Of a stretch of 62,000 bases of DNA, positions 20,677-33,214 are shown in pieces. The DNA lies in contig RPFO01000406.1 in assembly GCA_009746045.1 (NCBI GenBank), forward strand, positions 7,501 to 69,500, written 5' to 3'. Under the pieces are notes generated by a model, which searched no databases, had not been told where the DNA came from, and worked only from the letters and a program-made list of their open reading frames with translations. The number at the start of each line of letters is the position of its first letter. Position 1 is the first letter of the stretch. This DNA is from Mesostigma viride. Lineage: Eukaryota; Streptophyta; Mesostigmatophyceae; Mesostigmatales; Mesostigmataceae. The translations under genes and the position numbers were made by a program.

Positions 20677-21870
20677 CAAGCAAGCTGACAACTGAAGGGG
20701 GTTGCTAACCCTACAGCTGGCAAGAAAGCTGACAAAGAGGTTGGGTTGGGACTTTCATGGTTGACAAACAACATGTCAAAGATGTTGGGCATTGGTACTT
20801 ATTCAGTATCAAACTAGCACGGGGTTGTTAACTCCGCAGTTGACAAACAATATTGTTGAAGGATTTTCTGAGGTCTCTACCTCTGGGGGTACCTCAGGCG
20901 GGTTGTGACTGGGTCGGCACATGACAAACTAAGCGCACTTGGTCTATTATGGGGGCCACGGAAGGTCTCCGTGAGCTGGGTTCGCGAATGGGCGTGTGGT
21001 ACGTGAGGCACACGAAATCGTGCGGTTTTCATATGCGGCGAGTAGGCATGCTGCATGCCCGTAATTTTCACATGTCATAACAATTTTGGTGAAGGAGATG
21101 TGCTCCCATCTGAGTTGTTTCTAGTAGCTTCATGTTTTCGTGCCAAACATAAAGTTGCCGACATATGGCATCATTGCGATCCTTTCATTTCATCATGCAC
21201 TTGTAAGCAATGTCCAGAATCAGTGATGGTAAGGGTGCCGGCCTGGATCACAACCCGCCGAACCACACCGTCAGCCCCCCTTAAATGTTTCCAGTGTCGT
21301 CCCTCCATGCAGCACGTCCTCCTACATGCAGACAGCTATACATGGCGTCGCGCGGTCCTCGCGCCTTTCCTTTCAGACAACTACTCTAGTAGTCTTCATT
21401 CACACGACGTTGGAATGCCATGCATGCATGCGTCCATGCAGGAATACTGTTGTCTTCGAAGACTTGATTGTTGCATGGAGTACCTGTGCCAAGCTATATC
21501 TGAGTGCCATGCGATCTTACATCCTGCACCATTCCATACAAGTAAGAGGCCGGCCAGTATGCCCCATATGGTCTGCAGACTGCATACATGGCCACGCTGA
21601 ATTTGTGCACATGCTAATATTAGCATACAAATTAGCCAATTAGTGGCATATGGGCTGCATGTGATACAACTCTGGCCCCACCCCGCGCTGGCAGCAGACG
21701 GCCTTGGGCTTCTCGGGGGAGGTCTAATTGTGGCATATATGTAGTCAGGCCACAAGTTGCGGCATTTTTGCTGCGGAGCATGCATGCACGGTCAATCGAC
21801 CGAGGAGAGTTCTCCAGCTTCTTGCATCGCGAATCAAGGAGCCTGGATGGTGGCGATGTCGCTGAAAGTG
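20677..21870. other. Region downstream of the Ig/A9-like gene
   Basis: Four loose repeats of CAGTTGACAA / AAGCTGACAA at 20670-20850, possibly the 3' UTR. No ORF with recognisable content; 21050-21650 is unique-looking. Confidence 0.4.
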
Positions 21871-21956
21871 CATTAATTAATTAATTAATTAATTAATTAA
21901 TTAATTAATTAATTAATTAATTAATTAATTAATTAATTAATTAATTAATTAATTAG
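21871..21956. repeat. TTAA tetranucleotide tail of copy B
   Basis: About 21 perfect repeats, immediately before GGAACATAACTCCG on the plus strand. The same tail word is found at 349-388, 26039-26079, 35386-35400, 45310-45330, 45962-45980, 46026-46065 and 46825-46842. Confidence 0.85.
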
Positions 21957-22656
21957 GAACATAACTCCGTTGACTACTAACTAGACACTCCCGGCCAGCT
22001 AGGCTAGAAACACACGCCCTGATCAAGCATGCTGTTTCCGGCCCCACCGTCTAGGTCATCTAGTCGCTCCACACGTAAGCCAGCCATAATTTCAATGCAC
22101 AAGGATACACATTTCCATCACCATTCATCTTCATCATCCTGAACGACTCGAAAACGCGGAAAAGATAACGGCAGGCTCGAGCTACCATGGTCCGGATTCT
22201 CCCGATTTCTGGCCTGCGCTGGTTGTCTCTTTGATAACTCCGTTGGGAGTATATGTAGCACATAGCCCTTGAGAAGGGGCATATGGCCTATGATACATTC
22301 TAGGCTACTTCATGCACGGGTGGGAATGTAAGCTACCCTTGCTCTAGGTGCACCAGGGCACCTGCACCCTCATGATCGATCGCGCTATGCCCAGCTAAGG
22401 GGGAGCATGTCATGTGGGGGAAGATCATCATAGCTATACAAAAGCTAGAGCATGGCATCTCAGCAGAGAGCAGCTCTGTGCATGGGCACTGCATAATAAA
22501 ATAAAATAAAGCTAGGCATCATCTGGAGGGTGGCTCATCATAGGCACACATGTACATGTCTAAAAATGCTAGGCCTCAGCTGGTATAGTGCCTGTAGTAG
22601 GCGGGCATGTACAAGGCCACTGTCTAACTATTCTACACTACTGCTGCTGTATTCCC

Positions 22657-24016
22657 CTAGGCTGGGGCTGCTGGAGTCGCTGGGACCGCGGTGGTCGAGG
22701 GGGTCGCGTGCCAGGGCTTGTGGCCGACGTAGATGGCCGCCCCCTTCCAGTACACCGGCTGGCCCGCCTTGGTCTGCCGGAGCTGGAGGTGGTTCGGCCA
22801 TAGCTCCCGTCGCCGTTGTTGCTGCGCCAGGGTCAAGTCGTCGTCCACGGTGAAGTGAGTCTTCTCGAGCCGCTTGCGGCGTCTGAGAAATGAAATCTTG
22901 TCCCGGCTGGGCTCTCAAAGATGAGAAGAAGCGGATCGGCGCCCCTGCCTTACTCCGCGCGCGGGGGAGGCGGTGGGCGGTCAGCTTAATCTCACAAAGA
23001 AGGCCCATGCGTGCAAGGATTTTGCTCTCAAACGCACGTGCAAGCTTCTCGGAATTCTCACCTTCCTCCATGTCGAAGTTCTTGAGTATGGCGTTGAGGC
23101 TGCGCTTGGCAAGCTCGGCCTCCTCGCGGAGGTCAAGCGTCTGCCGCTGGAGCTGGGCAGCGACGGCAGCTCTAGGTGGTGGAGGTGGTATGTTGCTTAA
23201 GCATATCCGCCCAGGTCGTGATGGGAGGAACATCGCCGGCCAGGCCAGCAGGCGCTGGCTTGGCGGCAATGTCCTTCACCGCCTGGGCGGTGAGGCCTGC
23301 GGTGTTCTGCAGGACCTCGATAGCAATTGCATTATCCTTGAGGCGCTGGTCGATGTCGCGGAGCTGGGCGGTGATGGAGTCGGTGGAGGCGGAGGGGGGG
23401 GGGGGGGGGGAGGCGAGGAGGGTGGCGGTGGCGGTGGGGATGCATGGTGGGAAGCTCAGCAGCTAGCGTGCCTCCAATTGCCGCCACATCTGCGGCAAGG
23501 GGGGTCACGTGCTGCTCGAAAGCTTAATTCCTTAAGGAGGGTGCGGATGGTGGCTTCGGTGGGGAAGGTGGGGGGGGGCGGTGGGGAAGCCCAGATCGCA
23601 GTTTCGGAGCGTCCAACAAGGGAGCAGAGGGCGAAGCGTGGGAGCTTGGGGCGGCTCATGCGGTGAATGATTGGGAGAGCCTCGGCGGGGTCGACAAGCT
23701 TGCCATCACCAGGCCAGCGGCCACGGTTGTGGGACGTGAGGTGCACGCACAGGGCTAGAAGCGAGGCGTGGTTGCCGAAAAACACGTCTTCCATGAACCA
23801 ACCGGGGCTGCGTTGCCAGTAGCTGGAGCTGTTGACGTCAAAGGAGGTCTCTTCCCAGGGCGGCTCAGCAGAGCGACTGCGCTTAGGTTCAGGCGATGCA
23901 GATGGCGAGGCAAGCCCGGGAGGCTGGGCAAGCACCAGTGCACGTACGACTAGAGTCACCGTTGCCGTCTGGGCCGGTGGGCGAAGCTGCAGCCGAGGCT
24001 GCAGGCGTATTTTCAT
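22657..24016 (-). pseudogene. ORF1-like gene of family 1, best-preserved copy, with frame breaks
   Basis: ATG at 24016 (MKIRLQPRLQLRPPAQ). Regions in order: EPKRSRSAEPPWEET; an N-terminal globular stretch with FFGNHASLLALCVHL and LPRFALCSLVGRSE; a Pro-rich hinge; a coiled-coil-like helix ITAQLRDIDQRLKDNAIAIE; AAQLQRQTLDLREEAELAKRSLN; FDMEEGENSEKLARAFESKIL; then DDDLTLAQQQRRRELWPNHL, LRQTKAGQPVYWKGAAIYVG, stop at 22657. This layout (coiled coil, RRM-like part, C-terminal DLT..Q..RR.LWP domain) is that of L1-type ORF1 RNA-binding proteins, about 450 residues. Frames change at least twice (near 23400, a G18 run, and near 23190). No reverse transcriptase follows: the 3' UTR and tail begin at once. 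Confidence 0.62.
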
Positions 24017-24240
24017 TGCCGAGCGCAGCCGCCAGGCTGCGTTGCGTCGAGAGGCGTTTGCTCATCGTATATTGCTTCGGCCCTTAATAGCTTCGGAAAA
24101 TTATATCAGCATGTGCGTCGTAGAAAGACGCATCGATTGTGATATTCACGGCTCAATTCGGTGCTCAAGCGTGAAAGTTATGAGCTCCGCCGTCAGCCAT
24201 GGCTACCTCGTGGCTCGTCAATCAAAAGTGCATGCGCATG

Positions 24241-24950
24241 GGAATTAAGCACTGCATGGTGGGGGGCTATAGCCTTGCCAGTCCCGTGACTTGGGCAGGC
24301 AGTGGGCACCTTGTAGCATCATTGCGTCTTGCAGCTCCATCGCGCGAGGAGCTTGCTGGTCCTGGAGGTCACCGAGAAGAGACTGAATCCTTCCTCAGCG
24401 CCATGTCAAAGTTCCTGAGGATGCATGACTCAGCATGCAGCGGCCAGTGGCCTTGCGGCTTTTGTCTTCCAGCTCCTGTCTGTAGCTTGGCGGCGATGGC
24501 AGCGGTGGTGCATGCATGGAGGTTGCACGTCTGGCGCTTCGTAAACAAGCAGGCGATCCGCCCGCTAGCTGAGGCCGGAGCATGTCGAGACTCGAGAGGT
24601 ACGTAATCGAGCAGCCCTAGCTATACCAGCTACAGGTTGGGCGGCAATGGCCAGTGGCTGCCTCACTCGGCAATCTCGATGGATTGGCAATCTCTGGCGA
24701 TCGGACGTTCCGTTTGTGTACCTGGTCGGTACCGAACTGGGTGCATGTGGTTCTGGAACTGATATCAGGAGCATTGTCCTTCGGTTCTATGGAACTATTG
24801 GTATCAGGTGTTAGTTAGTTAGTTAGTTGAATCCCACGCCGCACATGGGCAGCAGAGTCAGGTATCAGGTGTACAGCGGGCCCCGTATTGTATCTGGATA
24901 TGGGTACCCGGCTCCCAATCTGTGTTCGCTAGCTAGTTCGTTACTTGGCG
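24241..24950. other. Unassigned region between family 1 copy B and family 2
   Basis: Some words resemble a decayed ORF1 element, and TTAGTTAGTTAGTTAGTTGAAT at 24810-24832 recalls the retroelement end at 14050. Nothing else recognised. Confidence 0.35.
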
Positions 24951-25014
24951 AGTGCATGTACCTTCAGATGGGCGCGGACACTTGCCATGCCACACAGGCG
25001 TCAGTGCTATTGGT

Positions 25015-25195
25015 GAGCTGGACGACGATCTGACCCCTGGGGGCACTCAGCAGCAGCAGCAGCAGCAGCGACGCGACCTGTGGCCGGAATACCGCCGCCA
25101 CAAGCAAGACTCCCAAAAGCCCCTAGGTCAACTGGAGGGGCGGGGACTTGATGATCAACCACAAGATGTGGACGCCCGCCACAGGCTAGATTAGC
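25015..25195 (+). pseudogene. Family 2 ORF1 C-terminal fragment, frameshifted
   Basis: Reads ELDDDLTPGGTQQQQQQQRR then DLWPEYRRHKQDSQKP before the frame breaks; the DNA continues to match 45400-45561. A CAG-repeat expansion (25049-25069) lengthens the Gln run. Confidence 0.65.
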
Positions 25196-25214
25196 CCTTG
25201 TAGCAGTTGTAGCC

Positions 25215-25400
25215 ATTGTCATAGCCACTTGCCGGATCGTCTATCGTGTCCGATTGCGGCTGTGGCATGCCTCTGGGATGAAGGAGAAACTGGGGGTCTC
25301 TGGCCTTTCTTCCTGTTGTGCACATACAGGGATTAAAAGCACTCCGGTGTTCCGTGACTCCCCAACGAGAGCACGAGTTTAATTAATTAATCAATAGCAA
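25215..25400 (+). mobile_element. Family 2 retroelement 3' end with TTAA tail
   Basis: Matches 38840-39010: TTGCCGGATCGT, GCTGTGGCATGCC, CTGGGGGTCTCTG, AAAAGCACT, CCGTGACTCCCCAACG, then GTTTAATTAATTAATC. Confidence 0.75.
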
Positions 25401-25584
25401 TTGTAGCGCTGAGGCCTTGTAGCCACGTACGGTGGCCAAATGTGCAATTATATAATCCACGGTATATAGACGGACTAGCCTAGCCAGTACTGAGCCCTAC
25501 CGCCAGCCTAGCTATGCCCCGCTTTGCATCGCACGTTCGCTCACGCCACCACAGCCATGCATTATGTTCACACGGCCGGGTCTC

Positions 25585-25770
25585 ATATTGCACCCACAGG
25601 GGATGCCGGATCGTTTCGATGGGTCCAATTGTGCACCCTGTGGCATATTATGCCACTGGCATGAGGGAAGAGGGGGTTCCCTGCCCTTCCCGTTGTGCAC
25701 ACATAGGGATTATAAAAGCACTTATTAGATACATGCTTCGTGACTCCGGCCCCAACGGGAGCACGTGTTT
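25585..25770 (+). mobile_element. Second, more diverged family 2 3' end
   Basis: TATTGCACCCACAGG, ATGCCGGATCGTTTCG, TTGTGCACACATAGGGATTA, AAAAGCACTT, CCCAACGGGAGCACGTGTTT. No long tail. Confidence 0.6.
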
Positions 25771-26122
25771 AAGTTGGTGTTCGTATTATAAATTGGTGAG
25801 CCGCCCTACATGTGTGCTGTAGCCGTGTGCACATTAATATTGACACATATACATCACACGGGCATAAGTCCTCAGAGGGATCGAATTTATATGGGTTAAC
25901 GGAATGGCCGGATATAGGTGGCGCAATCTAGCTTCTATAGCTAGTTGCAGGTTTGTGGATATGCTATGCATTGCTCGCCGGAATCACTATGTTTACCGAA
26001 TTTGTTTGGGTCATGAAGTCTAACGTAGTCACGTGTCTATTAATTAATTAATTAATTAATTAGTTAATTAATTAATTACTATGTTTACCGAATTTGTTTG
26101 GGTCATGAAGTCTAACGCAGTC
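25771..26122 (+). other. Flank of the CACTA-like element with duplicated segment
   Basis: ACTATGTTTACCGAATTTGT followed by TTGGGTCATGAAGTCTAACG occurs twice (about 25987 and 26079), separated by GTCACGTGTCTATT and a TTAA tail, i.e. a family 3 3' end inserted with a 40-bp-plus duplication or copied junction. Confidence 0.55.
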
Positions 26123-26430
26123 CACTAGGAAGGGGTCTGTGACATTTTGTGATATTTTTTTATCACAAAATGTCACTTTTGTGACATTTTGTGATAAAAA
26201 AATGATAAAACGTGACAAAACGTGACAAAATGTGATAAAACTGTGACAAATTGTGATCGAGACATGTCATGATTGTGACAAAACGTGACAAACGTGATAA
26301 AACCAGCATATTTTGTGATAACGTCATTATCACAAAATGTCAAAGTGTCACAAAATGTCACAAACCCACAGAAAAACAAAATGTGATAAGGTGATAAATC
26401 ACGACCACTCAGGGGAAGTGATATATCACA
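26123..26430 (+). repeat. Left terminal inverted repeat and subterminal motif array of the CACTA-like element
   Basis: Some 20 copies of GTGACA / TGTGATAA / TATCACAA / TGTCACAA in both orientations follow the terminal CACTAGG. Such dense short subterminal motifs bind the transposase in EnSpm-type elements. An inverted pair GTGATATTTTTTTATCAC lies at about 26150-26167. Confidence 0.75.
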
Positions 26431-29400
26431 AAGCACGCATAATGCACATCCGCAGCAAGGAAGTGCGTGCATGCCGCAGCAGAGATGGAGAAGGAAAAGG
26501 CCAAGGTGGGACACGGCAAGGTGGCAATGCCAGGAGGAGAGACAACACGTGCAGCGGTACGGGGCAAGCTTTCAAAGGATGACACCAAGAACTCGCCACT
26601 GAGAAAGTTCTTAATTGCAGGTGACAACTTGAAAAACCAGAGGGGGGTACTGAAAGGAACTGACAAAACAAGCTGGAAACACTCTCAGGTGCATGATAAA
26701 ATGCACCACAATGTCATGAGCCGTGGGAGACATGGTTTATTGCAAAAATATCGACTGGGATGTTAAGAAAAACACCAATATTGAACATTCAGGGCAATCG
26801 TCATCACGGTCATCAAGTGTCAACCTCCGACCCATCGCTGGCCAAGCATCCATCATGCTGATCAAAGGTGGCATCGTCAATATCTACACTAAATCACAAC
26901 ACTGCATCATGCATCCATTGCTCTGAGCTCACAACACTGGTATGATAAAATGGGGAGTGAACATGTTCAGATGGCATGCAACAACCCGATGAAATGGCAC
27001 AACTGATCAAATACGAACACCAACTGTATTGATACACACACAAGGAACGGTGCACTCAAGCATGGCTGTGGGTGGTGTGCAAAATGGACACCCACAATCA
27101 TCTCACAAATGCAATATAAAATCTGTTGACCGACAAGCACAACGGGGCTCAACAGTCCTCGTCATCAAAGTCATCATCCTCATCATCACTGAAACCATTA
27201 CGAGGGCTGTCCCAGCCACCATTGCTGAAATATCTGGATGACTCTCTAGAAACAATCACAGGACACTGTCGAGTGCTACGGCAATGTGACCAAGGCTCAG
27301 AGCCTACAAAATCTGCATCCGCATGTGGCCTCTCGCCGTGTTGGACTGACGGATGTGCCCAGCCCGACTGTGTTAGGTATATTGCCTGCATGCAAGACAA
27401 AAATACATCATCCGGCAAAGCACGCATCGGTACACACAAAAATTTGTTAGTGAGATGAAGCCACGCGCTGGACGCGCCAACAACTGTCAACTTTGCATGA
27501 CTTCAGTTCACTTGTATGTAAGGATGCGGGGGAGATCGCAGCAGTTGCGTGGCTATCTATGAGTACCGGCCTAGTTTTAGGACAAAGAAGGTGAGATACT
27601 GGGCCAAGAGAGAGACAGGGGTGCTCGAGAAAAAAATTGGCCATGGATGTTCACCTAAATTGTATCTACATGCCTCACAAGTTGTAGGGAACTGCACACC
27701 CAGGAATCCTGGAGTCGCAAAGGTTCCCTAACATGCCAAGAGGCCTCACAATCTACTTCATTGCAATCTCTGTATGGTTAATACGGCAATAAGAAAGAAA
27801 CGCCTGATTAGTGCCAAGAAAAAGCAAGGCCAATCAACCAACAATATGCCCCGTTACAGGTAGGATGAACTCTAACGAGGCTGAAGGCTCTACGTCTGCA
27901 ATTGACACTAGCAGGAGTCGTTCAGGGTGGGGTGTGGGGGGGAGGGAATGACAAAAAGCTGTGATCTGAGCAAAAAGGATAAATATGCAAAGATGCTACC
28001 CATGCAAGGAAGCGAGACATAGTCCAGCAATGCCACGAATGTCAGCCGAGGCTACTGGATTGCAAAGAAGGTTCTACCGACAGCGAAGGAATTGGTACGA
28101 ATAATGCCAACTATTTGTAGCTGAGAGCATCACCAGCGGGCTACAAAAAAATCATGCACGGAAGCTGGAAGAACAAGGCCAATGGTGGCTGACGCGCACA
28201 GCACGTTGATAATTTGAGGAATGAGCACTACATAAAGAATGATCACCGTTGCTCACCATCAAGAATTCGCCGCGCTGGACAGGCGACCAAGAGCTTGTCG
28301 CTGCCACATGCGATGGGGCCGCGTGCAAGCCCAACGGTATTAGGCATCACAAGTACACGCGCAAAATTGACACCACAATGGCAACACAGATGCACACATA
28401 CGAATGTATAACGACCGAAAGCATAAACAGAGAATCAGTTGGTTAAGACAAGGAAAGTGGCGCAAGAGCAGCCCATGTCATGCAACTCTCAATCTGAACA
28501 AGGTTATGCCCTTCATGAAAACTAAATCAGATGTCGTTTGCATAGTCTATTGACCTTGTACGAATGAGATAGTGAAACTGCTGCAGCATTCATGGCAAGC
28601 ACGGCTAACTTGGCATGAAACCGAGCGGCCCATAGCAGCCTTGGCCCTAGGGCGATACGTGAGAATGCCACGTGCGTACGGCATGCATGTTAAAGTCGAT
28701 GCAAACTTATTAGTATTTCAGGCGAGGAATTCCTTGCTCACCTCAACTGGTAAAGAGTGGGCAGCTTCTGGATGTCCGAATGTGCTGTGCGTACCACTGA
28801 GCGAACAGATCGATTAAAGCTTTATTCTAGACCATGCCTATGTTTCTCCCCCGATGGCTGCTTGTAGCCTTGTCCGAGCTCGCTCCTGAATTCATTTGAG
28901 ACGACGCCCTAATGGCTACATAAATCACGACGGTCATCAGTGAGCCTATGCTCCTATTCCAACCACCACGTGCGTTCATACAGAAGCGACATTGCTGGAA
29001 ATCAAAAGGCACATAATCCCGCCTTGGCTGCGAGCCGATCGCAGCTCCCTTCCACCTTTCCCACCTGTGCAGCGTGGATAGATGTGCAACTCTAAGGTCT
29101 TTTTTTTTTCGCGTCGTCTTAACTTCAACTTCAACGTAACACCCGCGCAACCACTGGAATTAGGGCTCGCAATTCGCCAAGTCCCATCAACGTCGCAAAG
29201 TCTGGTGTCGTCGCTCTTCCTGTCATCAATCATTAGTGCCAAATACTATCGTCATTACTGTCGTCATTAGAGGCCCTTTAGGCCTTTACTATCGTCAGTC
29301 ACTCGCTTTGTGACGATAATAACGTACGGTAGATGGCATCAGTCGTACTTCCCGCCCCCCCCCCTGCCCACGTCCCCTTCCGATTTCGCCGCTACTACAT

Positions 29401-31191
29401 CTCGCCCCAAGTAGAAGTTTGCATTTTGCCATACATTAGGAATAACTGACTGACGAAACTAGTAAAAAGACGACTGACATGACTCTCTAGTATCGCTTGG
29501 TTGGGACCGCTGGCCTGGCATCGTAACTGTTAGCCGTACCGTTCAGACTACAGTCCACAGCAGCCCCTAGCTTGGGAGTCTGGAATGAATGGACAAAAAT
29601 CTTTCGCAACATGCGCAAGTCTGGAATCAACCCGTCAGGATCCTTGCGCAAAATTCAAATATTACGCCGAAACCGATGGCAAACGACTAGGTGCACGCAA
29701 TGGCTAAGGCAGTGAGGGGCTGAGGGTACGCTCGAGCGAAGGGGCCACCTAGTTTTATGTAACCACAGAGTGTGCAATAACAAACGGGGCTGCAGGTCCA
29801 CGAAACGACGTGATTTCTCTAGCAATTGCGGCGTAGCAGTTTGGATCATGATGTAGGTGCACTTAGGATGTATGTCGAGTTTAATTAAGCATGGAGGTAG
29901 CAATGAGGGACTGAGACACATCATATCCAGTTCTGAATCAAGCCGTTCTTTACGCTGAAACACAGCGCAAGCAAGATCTCCGGAACCTGCCGCCAAGCTC
30001 CTTAGCCGCTAAGGTTAGCAAAATTCTGCCAGCTTCTTTTACAGCGGTTAGCATGCCGTGCTCATGTGTATGAGGCCATTTCATGGCGGCCGGGTAAAGC
30101 TGGCCATGTCTTTGAGAGCTTTGAATATGTATTCTCTGAAGGCTTTCAATACCATGGTGCTTTCTGCGCTCGGCATCTTATGTGTGCCTTCGAATTGCCG
30201 TTTTCCTCTTCAATTGCGCGTGTACCTGCGGGTGACTGATACCGTTGGGCTGGCCTCACCTGCGGCCTACCCGCGAATGGCAGGCTAGCTCCTGGTCGAG
30301 ACTTGTGGTGAGTAGTGGGTACCATCGCATACCTGGAGTCTGTACTTTGTTATCGACGTGCTGTATGTGGCATTGCTAGAATGCATCCAGTTCTTCCTGT
30401 TTCTAACTCCAATTACTTGGCATTTTTGCAATCATGCTCCGCCTACATTTAAACACACATGCGTTGCATTTTTTCATAAGGCTTCTTTGTTGTTGAAAGC
30501 CGTAAACTGTCTTTCTGCTATTTACATCCCGTCTGCTGCGACTTTCTCCGGTTTTCCCCCATTGACCCCGTCTCTGCTGCACTTTCCATCAGCTCCTTTT
30601 TGTTGACAATCAGCGCTTTTAACCTTGTTAGCAAATTGTAAAAATGACACTGTCTAATATATATGAGAAAAATCCTTGTGCCTATTTTTATTAGGAGTTC
30701 AGTCATTGGGCTCTAGGAGACATGTGTGATCAACTTTGAGGCTCGTCCTTTGGGATAAAACCTCCAAAGAGTCACACCACTGGACGAGTTATCTTGAACC
30801 AGAACTTTTTGTTGGAACACTGACTGAGAGCAGCACGCTTAAGGTTTTGTAAGAAAATCATTTTTTCTCTGAAACGCCATAGCTCCTTTCTAATCATTGT
30901 GATTGTGTTGCGTATTCCTTGTCAGTCAGTTAGTTATGTATTCCTTATCATGGGACAGGCGGAGGGGGGCTAATAATTCCTCATGGGGGCAGCAAGGGAG
31001 TTGGTAGCACACGCAGTTATGAGCTTTGCTTCTTTCAACATGTTGCTCATAATATCCAATTTCGTGGTTTCTTGGTCTTTGGCATCTTCATAGTAGTAGT
31101 GCTAGGGTCTCACTTGGTCACCCTTACAATGTTAGTGCCCTTCAGCAATCTCATTTTTAGTCAATTAGGCTTCAATGGTCATCGATTTGAA
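26431..31191. other. Interior of the CACTA-like element without recognised genes
   Basis: No open stretch above about 115 codons apart from the candidate listed at 27149-27490. A plus-strand frame at 26467-26766 starts MHAAAEMEKEKAKVGHGK and is Lys-rich with no family signature. Intron-rich transposase exons may hide here. Confidence 0.4.
27149..27490 (-). CDS. Candidate terminal exon with acidic tail, inside the CACTA-like element
   Basis: An open frame of 113 codons ends ...WDSPRNGFSDDEDDDFDDEDC-stop. Acidic C-termini of this kind are common in nuclear proteins, and the minus orientation fits a gene running from the right part of the element. I could not join it to other exons with confidence: minus-strand open stretches at 28976-29242 and 29655-29996 are possible partners but show no family signature. 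Treat as a candidate exon only. Confidence 0.25.
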   Translation of the reverse strand: MTVVGASSAWLHLTNKFLCVPMRALPDDVFLSCMQAIYLTQSGWAHPSVQHGERPHADADFVGSEPWSHCRSTRQCPVIVSRESSRYFSNGGWDSPRNGFSDDEDDDFDDEDC

Positions 31192-32762
31192 ATGGGAAGC
31201 GTAGTGAAGGCCGGTTCACGCCGAGAGAAACGCAGCGCTGCCGATCCAAGAGTGCAGCCGTGCACGAAGCTCGCAAAGCTGCCTGCAGCAGCACCACCAC
31301 CGCCGGCAGCGCCGACAATCCTGCCCCCGACAGCACTCCCTTCAACAACCGCCACAGCATCGGTGCCATCATCCATGTTGCCTGCGCAAAGAGCAGATGA
31401 AGACATGGCCTCGGTAGAGGCGGCGCTGGCCGCGCTCCTTGCCAAGAAGGAGGCAATGATTGCAGCCAGAAAGGCGGCCGATGTCTCCCATGCAACCCCT
31501 GAAGTAAGTCTCAGGAGTGGGTGGGGTTGTAAACCTGGACATGGTTATGAGTGGTGTGATTTGGGGGGTTGCAAACAGGGGTAGTTCATGAGTGGGCAGA
31601 GTGGGGGCTGTGGGAAATTGGGGTTATTTATGAGTGGAGGGGCTGTAAACTGGGTTGTTTTTTAGTGGGCTGAGCGGGGGCTGTTGGGGGGTTGTCAACC
31701 GCGTTATTTATGTGGGCTGGGCGGGGGCTGTCGGAAACTGGGATTATTTATGAGTGGGCAGTGTGTGAAACTGTTTTTTTTTTTTTTTAACAACTGATTG
31801 AGGAGGTTGTAAACACTTGGGATTATTTATGAGGGGGGGGGGGACTGTAAACTCGGTGGCATTTGAGGTGGCTGAGTGGCGCACTCGTTTTTCATAGCCC
31901 CCGGGGGCTGTGGAGAACTGGGGTTAATATGAGGGGGAGGTTGTAAACTGCATGGGTGGTTTATGAGTGGGCTGAGTGGGGGGCTGTAGGAACCTGGGGT
32001 TATTTATGAGAGGGGGGGTCTAAACTGGTGTGGTTTATGTCAGAGTGGGCTGAGTGGGGCTGTGGGAAACTGGGATAATGTGTGGGTGGGGGGTTGTATT
32101 TAACTGGATTGTTTATGAGTGGGCTGAGCAGGGGCTGTCATAAACTGGGATTATTTATGAGTAGGCAGTGTGTGAAAAGTGGGATTTTTTTGTTTTTGAT
32201 TACTGATTGAGGGGGTTGTAAACCATTGGGATTATTTATGAGGGGGGGCGGGTTGGAAACTGGGTGGTTTATGGGTGGCTGAGTGGTGACTGTGGGAAAC
32301 TGGGGTTATTTATGAGAGGGGGGTCTAAACTGGGGTGGTTTATGTCAGAGTGGGCTGAGTGGGGGCTGTGGGAAACTGGGATAGTGTATGAGTGGGGGGG
32401 TCTAAACTGGGTTGTTCATGAGTGGGCTGAGCGGGGGCTGTCAGAACCTGGGATTATTTATGAGTGGGCAGTGTGTGAAACTGGGATTTTTTTATATTTT
32501 TTTTAATGAGTGATTGCAATTTTACAACCCCCTCATGAGGGGGTTGTAAACACTGGGATTATGAGTTTGCGGGCGGGGAGGCCGCCTTGCTGTTCTTGAA
32601 ACCCATTCAAGGATGTTCTAGGCAACACGTTGATTTTGATGTGCAACATTTCTATTGATCGAGGCTGTGAAAGGCTATGACACATCTTGAGTGTTTAAAC
32701 TTGCCTTTTTTTTCTGCTCACAGGGAGACAAGGTGCCGGCCTCCTCGTCGTCGTCCACTTGA
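31192..32762 (+). CDS. Small two-exon gene inside the CACTA-like element
   Basis: Exons 31192-31503 and 32724-32762. Donor GAA|GTAAGT and acceptor CTGCTCACAG; phase 0 on both sides. Product about 116 residues: basic start MGSVVKAGSRREKRSAA, a Pro/Ala/Thr-rich middle, then a helical heptad-like segment SVEAALAALLAKKEAMIAARKA, ending GDKVPASSSSST. No transposase motif. Its 1.2-kb intron is a degenerate tandem array. Position inside the element suggests an accessory protein or a captured host fragment; it might have further upstream exons, since the frame is open back to about 31072. A TGTAATAAAG motif at 33068-33077 may be its polyadenylation signal. Confidence 0.45.
31504..32723 (+). repeat. 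Degenerate tandem array in an intron of the CACTA-like element
   Basis: Units of about 60-75 bp built from GGCTGAGCGGGGGCTGT, GAAACTGGGATTATTTATGAG and GGTTGTAAACTGGG, repeated about 15 times with drift. No ORF of interest. Confidence 0.7.
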
Positions 32763-33214
32763 CATCGTCATCTAGGCACTACGGCTGCGCATGTTTGTTT
32801 TTGTTTTCTTGATCTATACCGAGCGCTTTCTTGTTCATGAATTGGTTACTAGGGTGCGGTGGCAGATGAGACAATTGACACCAACCATCCGTTCATGTTT
32901 CTTGCGCATGTGCGTTTTTTAATGCATTCCAGGAACATTCCGAGATTTCTGTCACGCAACGACAAGCGCCAAGCCGGCGTTTGCAAATTGTCACTGATCG
33001 ATAATCACTGTTGAAGAATGAAGAATCAAGACTGAAGAATGAAGATCTGTTACATTTATCTTTATATTTGTAATAAAGAAATCGCGAGGCGTGCTTTTCA
33101 TCCGTTTTGCTTTGGAATGTGTTCTGATATATCTGTGTGACATGTCACGATATATCTGTGTGATATGTCATGATCGCCCGTGGTTTTATGTCACTGTTTT
33201 CTCCCTAGATTTAT

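Larger units (their letters stand above)
21871..24240 (-). mobile_element. Family 1 retroelement copy B
   Basis: TTAA tail 21871-21956; the 3' end motif occurs at 21957 (truncated) and again at 22236, separated by a 170-bp module shared with 45-215. Body with ORF1 at 22657-24016; 5' UTR to about 24160 (CTTCGGAAAATTATATCAGC, also in copy D). Confidence 0.75.

Noticed and set aside
22060-22263. Minus-strand ORF in the module shared with 45-215
   Set aside because: The other copy has several stops in the matching frame, so the module is probably non-coding.
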